Shown here in pieces: positions 9,361-16,675 of a DNA stretch of 64,000 nt. Position numbers and translations under genes: made by a program. Below the pieces are notes generated by a model that ran no database searches, was not told where the DNA came from, and saw only the letters and a program-made list of their open reading frames with translations. The stretch covers positions 23,538 through 87,537 of the forward strand of contig CAMJHF010000012.1 of assembly GCA_946405435.1 (NCBI GenBank), given 5' to 3'. How positions within the stretch are numbered: position 1 is the first letter of the stretch; each line of letters begins with the position of its first letter. Source of the stretch: an uncultured Bacteroidales bacterium (GTDB lineage: Bacteria; Bacteroidota; Bacteroidia; Bacteroidales; UBA932).

Positions 9361-10677
9361 ATGTCAGAAAGAAAAATGATTTATCTGTGCCTGGCGCATA
9401 TGAGTGAGGAAGGTTTAGAGCAGAAGTATGTCAAGGAAGCGTTTGACACGAACTGGGTGGTGCCAATGGGCCCGAATGTGAATGCTTTTGAGGAGGATTT
9501 AGAGAGGTTTGTGAATGGAATAGATTCTTCGACTGCGCCTCAGAATGACAAGAGAGTGGCCCAGAATGATAAGAAGCTCGACCGTGAGGTGGTGTGCCTG
9601 GCATCGGGTACGGCGGCGGTGCACCTGGCGCTGATTGCCTGCGGCGTGAAGGCGGGAGATGAAGTGCTGGTGCAGAGTTTTACATTCTGTGCTTCTTCGC
9701 ATCCAATTACATATCTAGGTGCTAAACCGGTATTTGTTGGCTCGGAAGGAGAGACATGGAATATGGACCCGAAATTGCTTGAAGAAGCCATTTTGGACCG
9801 CAAGGCTAAGACAGGTGTGTATCCGAAGGCGATTGTTCCAGTGGCGCTGTATGGCATGCCGTACCGGATTGACGAGATTTTGGCTATTGGCGCAAAATAT
9901 GGCATTCCGGTGATTGAGGATGCAGCGGAGGGTATGGGATCCCGTTTCGATGGGCAGGTGCTGGGCACTTTCGGTGAGTATGGTGTTCTGTCTTTCAATG
10001 GCAACAAGATGATTACGACCTCAGGCGGCGGAGCGCTGATTTGCCGCACTAAGGAGGCTGCCAATGAGATCATGTGGTATGCCACCCAGGCGCGGGATGC
10101 CTATCCGTACTATCAGCATTCGGCCATAGGCTTTAACTATCGGATGAGCAATGTCTGCGCCGGTATCGGCCGTGGGCAGATGACGGTGCTGGAGGAGCAT
10201 ATCGCCCACCATAAGCATGTTCAGGCACTATACGAGGAGTTGCTCGTGGATGTCCCTGGTGTGACGATGCATAAGCAGCCTGCGGATCCGCGTTACGATG
10301 CGAACTTCTGGCTCTGCGCGGCTACCATTGATCCGTCGGTGCGCGTAAAGGGGCAGGAAAATGCCTACAAGGAGGTAGTGAAGACGGCCGTTGGTGGTGC
10401 TGCAGGTGTGATTCATGCAGTGGATTGTGCTACGACAGACTGCCAGCCTAACGACAACGTTGAGGCCCTTCGTGTGTTCATGCTCGATCGCAAAGTGGAG
10501 TGCCGTCCGCTTTGGAAGCCGATGCACAAGCAGCCGGTGTATACCGGCGCTCCGGTATATACGAACGGTCTTGAGGAGGATCTCTTCAAGGTGGGTTTCT
10601 GCCTTCCCGCCGGACCGTATGTGAAGGATGAGGATGTGAGGTATATCGTGGAGTGTATTAAGGAGGCGATTGCTTGA
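9361..10677 (+). CDS. DegT/DnrJ/EryC1/StrS aminotransferase with a repeat-derived insertion
   Basis: A 438-residue PLP aminotransferase for UDP-4-keto sugars. It shows SGTAAVHLAL (cofactor phosphate site), FTFCASSHPITYLGAKPVFV, VIEDAAEGMGS (Asp for the pyridine nitrogen) and the PLP-lysine motif SFNGNKMITTSGGG (about residue 225), then FNYRMSNVCAGIG. The likely product is a 4-amino-4,6-dideoxy nucleotide sugar, as with PglE/FdtB-type enzymes. Residues about 54-75 (IDSSTAPQNDK, VAQNDKKLDR) are extra relative to the family, in which the helix normally runs straight into the SGTAA strand. They are encoded by a copy of a dispersed repeat (9522-9550) inserted in frame. A WbuC-type cupin gene follows, overlapping at the stop codon. 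Confidence 0.9.
   Translation: MSERKMIYLCLAHMSEEGLEQKYVKEAFDTNWVVPMGPNVNAFEEDLERFVNGIDSSTAPQNDKRVAQNDKKLDREVVCLASGTAAVHLALIACGVKAGDEVLVQSFTFCASSHPITYLGAKPVFVGSEGETWNMDPKLLEEAILDRKAKTGVYPKAIVPVALYGMPYRIDEILAIGAKYGIPVIEDAAEGMGSRFDGQVLGTFGEYGVLSFNGNKMITTSGGGALICRTKEAANEIMWYATQARDAYPYYQHSAIGFNYRMSNVCAGIGRGQMTVLEEHIAHHKHVQALYEELLVDVPGVTMHKQPADPRYDANFWLCAATIDPSVRVKGQENAYKEVVKTAVGGAAGVIHAVDCATTDCQPNDNVEALRVFMLDRKVECRPLWKPMHKQPVYTGAPVYTNGLEEDLFKVGFCLPAGPYVKDEDVRYIVECIKEAIA
9522..9573 (-). repeat. Copy A of the dispersed CATTCTGA..GAAGAATCT repeat, inside the DegT gene
   Basis: On the minus strand 9522-9550 begins TGTCATTCTGAGG and ends CGAAGAATCT. The same ends occur at 13098-13124 and 17163-17213. 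A second partial CAGAATGA motif follows at 9562-9573. The element is in frame and codes for a low-complexity Ser/Thr/Asn/Asp/Lys stretch in the aminotransferase. Confidence 0.7.
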
Positions 10678-11075
10678 TGATAATTGACAGCAAATTATTG
10701 GATGATTTGACGGCCCAGGCCCAGGCTTCGCCGCGGCTGAGGATGAATTATGACCTGCGGAACTCTGCAGCCGATGGCTCTCAGCGAATGCTGAATGCGA
10801 TTGAGCCGGGGAGTCCGCTGCCGATTCATCGGCACACCAAGAGCTCCGAGACGGTAGTGTGCCTGCGGGGGAGGCTGCAGGAGGTGTTTTATAGCGATGC
10901 GGGGGAGGTGACGGAGGTCATCGAGCTGGCGCCGTGCTCCGACTGCGTGGCGCTGAATATCCCTATTGGCCAGTGGCACACGGTGCGGGTGCTGGAGAGT
11001 GGCACAGTGATCCTCGAATGCAAGGACGGCCCCTATGAGCCGCTGCGGGAGGAGGATGTGATTATTTTGAAATAA
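10677..11075 (+). CDS. WbuC-family cupin
   Basis: This roughly 132-residue protein is a single cupin domain of the WbuC type found in O-antigen and capsule loci. The metal-site motif PIHRHTKSSETVVCLRG gives two His and a Glu, and the second cupin motif is NIPIGQWHTVRVL with a further His. The family's reaction is not established; isomerisation or epimerisation of a sugar is often assumed from the fold. The ATG at 10677 shares its A with the TGA of the aminotransferase; a TTG just before it (10674) is less likely. The last codons overlap the left part of a palindrome (11071-11098) that probably serves the next operon. Confidence 0.82.
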   Translation: MIIDSKLLDDLTAQAQASPRLRMNYDLRNSAADGSQRMLNAIEPGSPLPIHRHTKSSETVVCLRGRLQEVFYSDAGEVTEVIELAPCSDCVALNIPIGQWHTVRVLESGTVILECKDGPYEPLREEDVIILK

Positions 11076-11098
11076 TAGCTTAATATTAAACTATTATT
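11071..11098. promoter_or_regulatory. 28-bp palindrome, probable HipB operator
   Basis: AATAATAG (11071-11078) and CTATTATT (11091-11098) flank an inner palindrome TTAATATTAA (11080-11089), giving an almost perfect dyad that overlaps the wbuC stop codon. It lies directly upstream of the hipB -7 box. A half-site-like sequence ATTAAACTATTAT (11085-11097) recurs as ATTGAACTATTAT at 11126-11138, just across the hipB start codon. HipB proteins are known to repress their own operon by binding such dyads; binding here is inferred. Confidence 0.55.
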
Positions 11099-11100
11099 CG

Positions 11101-11108
11101 TATCTTTG
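11101..11108 (+). promoter_or_regulatory. -7 box of the hipBA promoter
   Basis: TATCTTTG matches the Bacteroidota -7 consensus TAnnTTTG. It lies 28 bases before the hipB ATG and directly after the 28-bp palindrome, so repressor binding would cover the -33 region. Confidence 0.55.
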
Positions 11109-11136
11109 CGGCACAAGAGTTTATTATTGAACTATT

Positions 11137-11487
11137 ATGGATGATGTATATATGCTGGCGGATGCCGTTATCCTTAACAGGATAGGCAGTCACTTGAAGG
11201 CTGTCAGGCTGAGACAGAATATCACCCAGCAGAGCCTTGCAGATGCTGCTGGCGTGTCCCTTTCTTCTTTGAAGAAAATCGAGAAGGGAGAAATCGGCTC
11301 GTTTGATTCTTTCCTGCGGGTACTGCGAACTTTGGGTAAGCTTGACGTGCTTCAGCCGCTGGTGGACGACGAGCAGCTGAGTCCAAGTGAATACTATCAT
11401 CTCGTTCAATCCAATACCGCCAGGCACCAACGTCAGCGGGCTGTTGGACGGCTTGATGATATAAACAAGGAGGAGTCGGAATGGTAG
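11137..11487 (+). CDS. hipB: HipB-like antitoxin, XRE-family HTH repressor
   Basis: This 116-residue protein has a central helix-turn-helix of the XRE/Cro type: IGSHLKAVRLRQNITQQSLADAAGVSLSSLKKIEKGE. The C-terminal tail is charged and flexible. It should neutralise the downstream HipA kinase and repress the operon. It overlaps hipA by 7 bases, the usual arrangement for a type II toxin-antitoxin pair. A dyad operator candidate sits just upstream. No second domain is present. Confidence 0.82.
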   Translation: MDDVYMLADAVILNRIGSHLKAVRLRQNITQQSLADAAGVSLSSLKKIEKGEIGSFDSFLRVLRTLGKLDVLQPLVDDEQLSPSEYYHLVQSNTARHQRQRAVGRLDDINKEESEW

Positions 11488-12758
11488 ATGTTGCAAAAGT
11501 CAGTATGTTCGGCATGCCTGTCGGCATCTTTAATTGGGATGATAGATATGAGGTTGCCAGATTTGAATATGACCCAAGTTTTATTGGCAGTGGTTTGGAA
11601 CCATCTCCGTTGATGATGCCGGTTCGGGAAGGACGGGTTTATTCTTTTGCCAATTTGGGAAGGGACACTTTTCAGGGGTTGCCTGGGATGCTGGCAGATT
11701 CTCTGCCCGACACTTATGGACGAGCCCTGTTCGACAGATGGCTGTCTCTGATGGGGCGCACAAGCGGTAATCCCATTGAATCGCTCTGTTTCTTGGGAAA
11801 TCGATGTATGGGGGCGTTGGAATTTGAACCCGCAATTGAATTTTCCTATAACCAAGAAACCAAGTTTGAGATAGACAAGTTGGTTGAGGTCGCAAAAGAA
11901 GCGCTTTCAGAAAAATCTTCTTTTGCTACAAATTTGGAAGATGACAAGAAAGCTGCTATTGCTGAAATTCTGCGTCTGGGCACTTCTGCCGGTGGCCAAC
12001 GGGCCAAAGCCATCATTGCTTATAATAAAGAAACAGGTGAAGTGCGCTCTGGCCAAGTGGAAGCTCCCGCCGGCTTTGACTACTATCTCATCAAACTTGA
12101 TGGAGTATCTGCCAAGGCTGGATTCAGAGAGACGGAGAACTATGGACGACTGGAGTACTCTTTCTACAAGTTAGCCAAGGCCTGTGGCATAGAGATGTCA
12201 GAATGTTCTCTCATTGAGGAAAACGGACGTGCCCATTTCCTCACGAAACGTTTTGACAGAAAGGAGGGGCGAAAGGTACACATGCAGACGTTGTGTGGGA
12301 TCGCCCATTTTGACTACCGACTCCATCGGGCATACTCATATGAACAAGCCTTCAATGTCATGCGGGCATTACGATTGTCCTACTCGGAAGCCAGACAGAT
12401 GTTTCGCCGGATGGTGTTCAATGTTGTGATTCGCAACCAGGATGATCATACTAAGAACATTTCTTTCTTAATGGGAGAAGACGGAAAGTGGTATCTCTCG
12501 CCGGCTTACGATATGGGCTATGCCTATAATCCCGATGGTGGATGGACTGCCACGCATCAGATGTCTATCAATGAGAAATTTGATAATATCACCCGAGATG
12601 ACTTGCTGATATTCGCTTCCAATAACAACATCAAAGATGCAGTAACCGTCGTTGATGAGGTTTGTGAGGCAGTCTCGCATTGGGAGGATATAGCGAAAGA
12701 TTGCGGTGTCCCATCGGTCATGATTGATGCCATTATTCCCAATTTTATTCTCTGGTGA
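11481..12758 (+). CDS. hipA: HipA-like serine/threonine kinase toxin
   Basis: A full-length (425-residue) HipA family kinase. The N-terminal subdomain has the HipA_N pattern (SFANLGRDTFQGLPGMLADSLPD) and the phosphate-binding loop region LGTSAGGQRAKA. The kinase core shows YYLIKLD (ATP lysine strand), FLTKRFDR, the catalytic NQDDHTKN and the metal-binding SPAYDMG segment. HipA of E. coli phosphorylates glutamyl-tRNA synthetase and causes growth arrest; the target here is unknown. The GC content is lower than in flanking genes and the pair splits a polysaccharide locus, both consistent with transfer. All catalytic residues appear intact, so the toxin is probably active. Confidence 0.88.
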   Translation: MVDVAKVSMFGMPVGIFNWDDRYEVARFEYDPSFIGSGLEPSPLMMPVREGRVYSFANLGRDTFQGLPGMLADSLPDTYGRALFDRWLSLMGRTSGNPIESLCFLGNRCMGALEFEPAIEFSYNQETKFEIDKLVEVAKEALSEKSSFATNLEDDKKAAIAEILRLGTSAGGQRAKAIIAYNKETGEVRSGQVEAPAGFDYYLIKLDGVSAKAGFRETENYGRLEYSFYKLAKACGIEMSECSLIEENGRAHFLTKRFDRKEGRKVHMQTLCGIAHFDYRLHRAYSYEQAFNVMRALRLSYSEARQMFRRMVFNVVIRNQDDHTKNISFLMGEDGKWYLSPAYDMGYAYNPDGGWTATHQMSINEKFDNITRDDLLIFASNNNIKDAVTVVDEVCEAVSHWEDIAKDCGVPSVMIDAIIPNFILW

Positions 12759-12803
12759 GCGGGGCCAAAGACAGGAGATGTTTAATCTCCATGGTATAGT
12801 GTT

Positions 12804-13562
12804 ATGTACGAACTTCATTCCTCCATATTAGCCGTTGCCGACCCGTCCCAGGTGGAGGGCCTGAGCCGGTTCTTCAAGACGGGGCCGGGGCAGTACGGAG
12901 AGGGGGATAAGTTCCTGGGTATCAAGGTGCCAGTGACGCGCTCGGTCGTGAAGGCGTGCTGGAAGACAACGGACTTCGAGGAGCTGGAGCGCTGCATCGG
13001 CAGCGAGTATCATGAGCTTCGCCTTGCAGCCCTTCTCGCGCTGGTTGAGATCTTCTCGCATCCGAAGTTATACTTGCGAAACCAAGATGCCGGGGCCTGT
13101 CATTCTGAGCAGAGCGAAGAATCTCTGCGCCGCCGCTGCATCGATTTCTATCTTTCCCACACCGACCGCATCAACAACTGGGACCTGGTGGACCTGAGCT
13201 GCTACCCGCTTCTGGGCACGTGGCTGCTGGACAAGGACCGCAGCATCCTGTATGATCTGGCCCGAAGCGGTAAGACCCTCTGGGAGCAGCGAATCGGCAT
13301 CGTCTCCACAATGGCCTTCGTCCGGCACGGGCAGCTCGCAGACACTTTCGCCATTGCCGATATCCTCCTTCATCACCCGCACGACCTGATTCACAAAGCC
13401 GTCGGCTGGCTATTACGTGAGGCGGGAAAACGCGACAAGAAGGCGCTGGAGGCGTATCTTTTGCCCCGTTATCGCCAGATGCCCCGTACCATGCTCCGTT
13501 ATGCCATCGAAAAATTCCCGGAGCCCGAGCGCCAGCGCTATCTGAAAGGGCTCCTTAACTGA
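12804..13562 (+). CDS. DNA alkylation repair protein (AlkD-like HEAT-repeat glycosylase) with an inserted repeat
   Basis: This 252-residue all-helical protein matches the AlkC/AlkD DNA glycosylase family: FFKTGPGQYGEGDKFLGIKVP near the N-terminus, then HEAT-like helices with INNWDLVDLS and LARSGKTLWEQRIGIVST. It should excise N3/N7-alkylated purines. Residues about 93-108 (QDAGACHSEQSEESL) interrupt the normal junction between HPKLYLRN and RRRCIDFYL; they are encoded by a dispersed repeat copy (13098-13124) read in frame. The insert falls between helices and may be tolerated. The gene starts 45 bases after hipA and may form a stress module with it. Confidence 0.87.
   Translation: MYELHSSILAVADPSQVEGLSRFFKTGPGQYGEGDKFLGIKVPVTRSVVKACWKTTDFEELERCIGSEYHELRLAALLALVEIFSHPKLYLRNQDAGACHSEQSEESLRRRCIDFYLSHTDRINNWDLVDLSCYPLLGTWLLDKDRSILYDLARSGKTLWEQRIGIVSTMAFVRHGQLADTFAIADILLHHPHDLIHKAVGWLLREAGKRDKKALEAYLLPRYRQMPRTMLRYAIEKFPEPERQRYLKGLLN
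13098..13124 (+). repeat. Copy B of the dispersed CATTCTGA..GAAGAATCT repeat, inside the alkD-like gene
   Basis: The 27-bp copy begins TGTCATTCTGAGC and ends GCGAAGAATCT. It is read in frame as CHSEQSEES. The same outer sequences occur in copies A (9522-9550, minus) and C (17163-17213). Confidence 0.75.
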
Positions 13563-13565
13563 TTC

Positions 13566-13670
13566 TGCGCATGCGCATCGTGCTCATACTGGTCCATCGA
13601 CCTGTACCCACATGCGCGAAAAAGGCCGATTTTGACGATACCCTGCCACCTGCGTGGACCGGTATGAGCA
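13566..13670. repeat. REP-like repeat cluster 1 (between alkD-like and flavoprotein genes)
   Basis: TGCTCATACTGGTCCA (13581-13596) and TGGACCGGTATGAGCA (13655-13670) are inverted copies with one mismatch. Between them, 13612-13636 (ATGCGC..GGCC..TTTTGAC) and 13634-13670 (starting GACGATACCCTGC) match the sequence directly downstream of the RAYT transposase gene at 22396-22450. A self-complementary TGCGCATGCGCA lies at 13566-13577. The cluster lies in a 141-bp gap that holds no gene. Confidence 0.7.
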
Positions 13671-13703
13671 CCCGGGGCGTGGATGCGGTCGATGAGGCCC
13701 GTC

Positions 13704-14324
13704 CTACCGTATAAAATGCATCGGAGCCCAGGGCTCGTCGCCGCGGCCGGGGGCGGGAGTGCCGCCGGTGGCCTTGAGCAGGAAGGCCATGTTGTTCGCA
13801 AGTGCCCTCATCGTCTGCATACCCTCGGTGTCCAGTGCGGCCTGGCCGGGCTCGCGGCCATAGACGATGTTCCAGTACTGTGACGTGACGACTGGCATGT
13901 TCATCATCTGGAAGGGGAGGTTCAGCGTTTCAAAACTTGCCGTTGCACCGCCTCTCCGGCACACTGCAATGGCTGCAGCGGGCTTGCCGGCAATGGCTCC
14001 GCCGTTTGAGTAGAACGCCCGCTGGATGATGGAGAGCAGGGCTCCGTTGGGCTGGCCGTAGTACACGGGCGAACCGACAATTAGGGCGTCGCACGAGGCG
14101 AATCTTTCGCTGATGCGGTTGCAGACGTCGTCGTCGAAGACGCAGCGGCCGCCGGCCTTCGCCTTGCACTGATTGCAGGCAATGCATCCACGGACCGGTT
14201 TGTTGCCGATCCACACTATTTCACTTTCTATACCGTTTTTCTTCAGCTGCGCCGCTACTTCTCCCAGCGCGGTGGCGGTATTGCCATTCTGGCGCGGACT
14301 TCCGTTGATGAGTAATACTTTCAT
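13704..14324 (-). CDS. Iron-sulfur flavoprotein-like NAD(P)H:FMN reductase
   Basis: This 206-residue flavodoxin-fold protein begins MKVLLINGSPRQNGNT, the FMN phosphate loop of the NADPH-dependent FMN reductase family. It contains the compact cysteine motif C47-x2-C50-x2-C53-x7-C61, matching the 4Fe-4S ligand pattern of archaeal iron-sulfur flavoproteins. SPVYYGQPNG follows as the flavin ring loop. A role in electron transfer to oxidants or quinones is expected. It is transcribed opposite to its neighbours and shares an upstream region with capE. The placement beside hipBA and alkD suggests a stress-related island, but this is inference. Confidence 0.82.
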   Translation of the reverse strand: MKVLLINGSPRQNGNTATALGEVAAQLKKNGIESEIVWIGNKPVRGCIACNQCKAKAGGRCVFDDDVCNRISERFASCDALIVGSPVYYGQPNGALLSIIQRAFYSNGGAIAGKPAAAIAVCRRGGATASFETLNLPFQMMNMPVVTSQYWNIVYGREPGQAALDTEGMQTMRALANNMAFLLKATGGTPAPGRGDEPWAPMHFIR

Positions 14325-14356
14325 AGTGCGAAGTTAATAATTTCCCCGAAAATGAC

Positions 14357-14364
14357 TAAATTTG
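14357..14364 (+). promoter_or_regulatory. -7 box upstream of capE
   Basis: TAAATTTG fits TAnnTTTG and lies 37 bases before the capE start codon, in the 77-bp divergent region with the flavoprotein gene. No clear -33 box is visible. Confidence 0.45.
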
Positions 14365-14401
14365 TAGGATTTAACAACAATCGCAATAAAGAATTAACCA
14401 T

Positions 14402-15451
14402 ATGAGTGTTTTCAAAGACAAGACGCTGCTGATTACGGGCGGTACCGGCAGTTTCGGCAATGCGGTGCTGAACAGGTTCCTGCGTACCGACATAGGCGAG
14501 ATCCGCATCTTCAGCCGCGACGAGAAGAAGCAGGACGACATGCGTCACGACTTCCAGGCTCGTATGCCGGAGGTGGCGGGCAAGATCAAGTTCTACATCG
14601 GCGACGTCCGCAACCGCAGCACGCTGCATTATGCCATGCAAGGCGTTGATTATGTGTTCCATGCGGCAGCGCTGAAGCAGGTGCCCAGCTGCGAGTTCTT
14701 CCCGATGGAGGCCGTGAAGACCAACGTCATCGGCACGGACAACACGCTGGACGCGGCCATCGAAGCTGGCGTGAAATGCGTCATCTGCCTCTCCACCGAC
14801 AAGGCTGCGTATCCCATCAATGCGATGGGCATCACCAAGGCCATCGAGGAGAAAGTGGCCATCGCCAAGAGCCGCTACAGCGGTGCGACCAAGATCTGCT
14901 GCACCCGTTACGGCAACGTGATGTGCTCCCGCGGAAGCGTCATCCCTCTGTGGATCGACCAGATCCGCAAAGGTAACCCTATCACGCTGACGGAGCCCAA
15001 GATGACGCGGTTCATCATGAGCCTCGAAGAGGCAGTGGACCTTGTGCTCTTTGCCTTCGAGAACGGACAGAACGGCGATATTCTCGTGCAGAAGGCTCCA
15101 GCCTGCACCATCGGCACCCAGGCCGAGGCGGTGTGCGAGCTCTTCGGCGGCGATAAGTCTCAAATCAAGGTCATCGGCATCCGCCACGGCGAGAAGATGT
15201 ACGAGACGCTGCTCACCAAGGAGGAGGCGGCCAAAGCCGTGGATATGGGCAACTTCTACCGCGTGCCGGCAGACAACCGCGACCTCAACTACGACAAGTA
15301 TTTCAAAGAGGGCGACGCCAAGCGTGCCACGATCGACGAGTTCAACTCGGACAATACCTACCGGCTCAACCTCGAAGAGACCAAGGCCAAGATTGCCTCG
15401 CTGGAATACATCCAGAATGAACTCAACGGCGTGCCGAATATCGTGAAATAA
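14402..15451 (+). CDS. capE: UDP-GlcNAc 4,6-dehydratase/5-epimerase (CapE/FnlA)
   Basis: A 349-residue extended SDR with TGGTGSFGNA at the NAD site and FSRDEKKQDDMRHD, a segment characteristic of the CapE/FlaA1 group. The usual catalytic Tyr of YxxxK is Met (AMGITKAIEE), as in FlaA1-type inverting dehydratases. It should convert UDP-GlcNAc to a UDP-4-keto-6-deoxy-L-hexosamine, the first step to UDP-L-FucNAc. capF follows with a 1-base overlap (TAATG) and wecB lies further down, completing the pathway. The three together indicate L-FucNAc in the capsule or O-antigen. Confidence 0.92.
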   Translation: MSVFKDKTLLITGGTGSFGNAVLNRFLRTDIGEIRIFSRDEKKQDDMRHDFQARMPEVAGKIKFYIGDVRNRSTLHYAMQGVDYVFHAAALKQVPSCEFFPMEAVKTNVIGTDNTLDAAIEAGVKCVICLSTDKAAYPINAMGITKAIEEKVAIAKSRYSGATKICCTRYGNVMCSRGSVIPLWIDQIRKGNPITLTEPKMTRFIMSLEEAVDLVLFAFENGQNGDILVQKAPACTIGTQAEAVCELFGGDKSQIKVIGIRHGEKMYETLLTKEEAAKAVDMGNFYRVPADNRDLNYDKYFKEGDAKRATIDEFNSDNTYRLNLEETKAKIASLEYIQNELNGVPNIVK

Positions 15452-16656
15452 TGAAGATACTGGTTACCGGCGCAAAGGGGTTCGTGGGCAAGAACCTGTG
15501 CGCACAGTTGAAGAACATACGGGACGGCAAGGCCCGGAATTACGGCGTCGTGGTCTCGGAAGTCTTTGAGTACGACCTTGACGGCACTCCGGAGCAGCTG
15601 GATGCGTGGTGCGCCGAGTGCGACTTCGTCTTCAACCTTGCCGGCGTCAACAGGCCGCAGAACCAGGAAGAATTCATGGCCGGCAATTTCGGCTTTGCCT
15701 CCACGCTCCTGGATACGCTGCGCAAGCACGGCAACACCTGCCCGGTGATGCTTTCCAGCAGCCAGCAGGCCAGCCTTACCGGACGCTTCGGCAATTCCGA
15801 GTACGGCCGCAGCAAGAAAGCAGGGGAGGACCTGTTCCTTTCCTACGGCGCAGAAACCGGCGCAAAGGTGCTTGTGTACCGTTTCCCGAATCTCTTCGGC
15901 AAATGGTGCCGGCCCAACTACAACAGCGCTGTAGCGACATTCTGCAATGCGGTGGCCAACGACCTGCCGTACACGGTCAACGACCCCAGCGTGGAACTGG
16001 AACTGCTGTACATCGACGACCTGGTGGACGAGATGATCGCCTGCCTGCGGGGCGAGGAGCATCGCTGCGAGTTCGACGGGCTTGGTGTCTTCCCGATGAA
16101 GGAAGGCCGCTACTGTTATGTGCCCACTACCCACAGGGCCACCCTCGGTGAGATTGTGAACCTGCTCGACAGCTTCGCTGCGCAGCCCAAGACTCTTATG
16201 ATTCCGGAGATACCGGCGGGCAGCTTCGCCAAGAAGCTGTACAGCACCTATTTAAGCTATCTTCCCAAAGAGAAGGCAGCCTTCCCGCTCAAGATGAACG
16301 TGGACGAACGGGGAAGCTTCACCGAACTCATCCACACCCATAGCGCCGGACAGGTCAGCATCAACATCTCCAAGCCCGGCATCACCAAGGGGCAGCACTG
16401 GCACAACACCAAGTTCGAGCAGTTCATCGTGGTCAAGGGCCACGGCCTCATCCAGCAGCGAAGCCTGGGTGACCCCGAGGGCAAGATCCTCGAGTGGGAG
16501 GTTGACGGCGACCACATCCAGGCCGTCCACATGCTCCCCGGCTACACGCACAACATCATAAACCTTAGTGAGACAGAGGAACTTGTGACGGTGATGTACT
16601 GCAACGAAGTGTTTAATCCCGACAAACCGGACACTTATTCTGAACCGGTAAAATAA
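15451..16656 (+). CDS. capF: Bifunctional SDR-cupin, UDP-L-FucNAc pathway reductase (CapF/FnlB)
   Basis: This 401-residue protein joins an N-terminal NAD(P)-binding SDR domain (GAKGFVGKNL, FNLAGVNRP, EYGRSKKAGEDL with a YxxxK pair) to a C-terminal cupin (about residues 275-401: GITKGQHWHNTKFEQF, VVKGHGLIQQRSLG, PGYTHNIINL). That two-domain layout is diagnostic of CapF. The cupin part epimerises at C3 and the SDR part reduces the 4-keto group, giving UDP-L-TalNAc-type product for WecB. It is translationally coupled to capE. Length is slightly above S. aureus CapF. Confidence 0.92.
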   Translation: MKILVTGAKGFVGKNLCAQLKNIRDGKARNYGVVVSEVFEYDLDGTPEQLDAWCAECDFVFNLAGVNRPQNQEEFMAGNFGFASTLLDTLRKHGNTCPVMLSSSQQASLTGRFGNSEYGRSKKAGEDLFLSYGAETGAKVLVYRFPNLFGKWCRPNYNSAVATFCNAVANDLPYTVNDPSVELELLYIDDLVDEMIACLRGEEHRCEFDGLGVFPMKEGRYCYVPTTHRATLGEIVNLLDSFAAQPKTLMIPEIPAGSFAKKLYSTYLSYLPKEKAAFPLKMNVDERGSFTELIHTHSAGQVSINISKPGITKGQHWHNTKFEQFIVVKGHGLIQQRSLGDPEGKILEWEVDGDHIQAVHMLPGYTHNIINLSETEELVTVMYCNEVFNPDKPDTYSEPVK

Positions 16657-16675
16657 TTGCTGATATTAGTACGCT

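Noticed and set aside
13566..13703. Possible CRISPR array or tRNA in the repeat-rich gap
   Set aside because: Repeats are few, irregularly spaced and partly inverted, and no cloverleaf fits; they match the RAYT-associated family instead.
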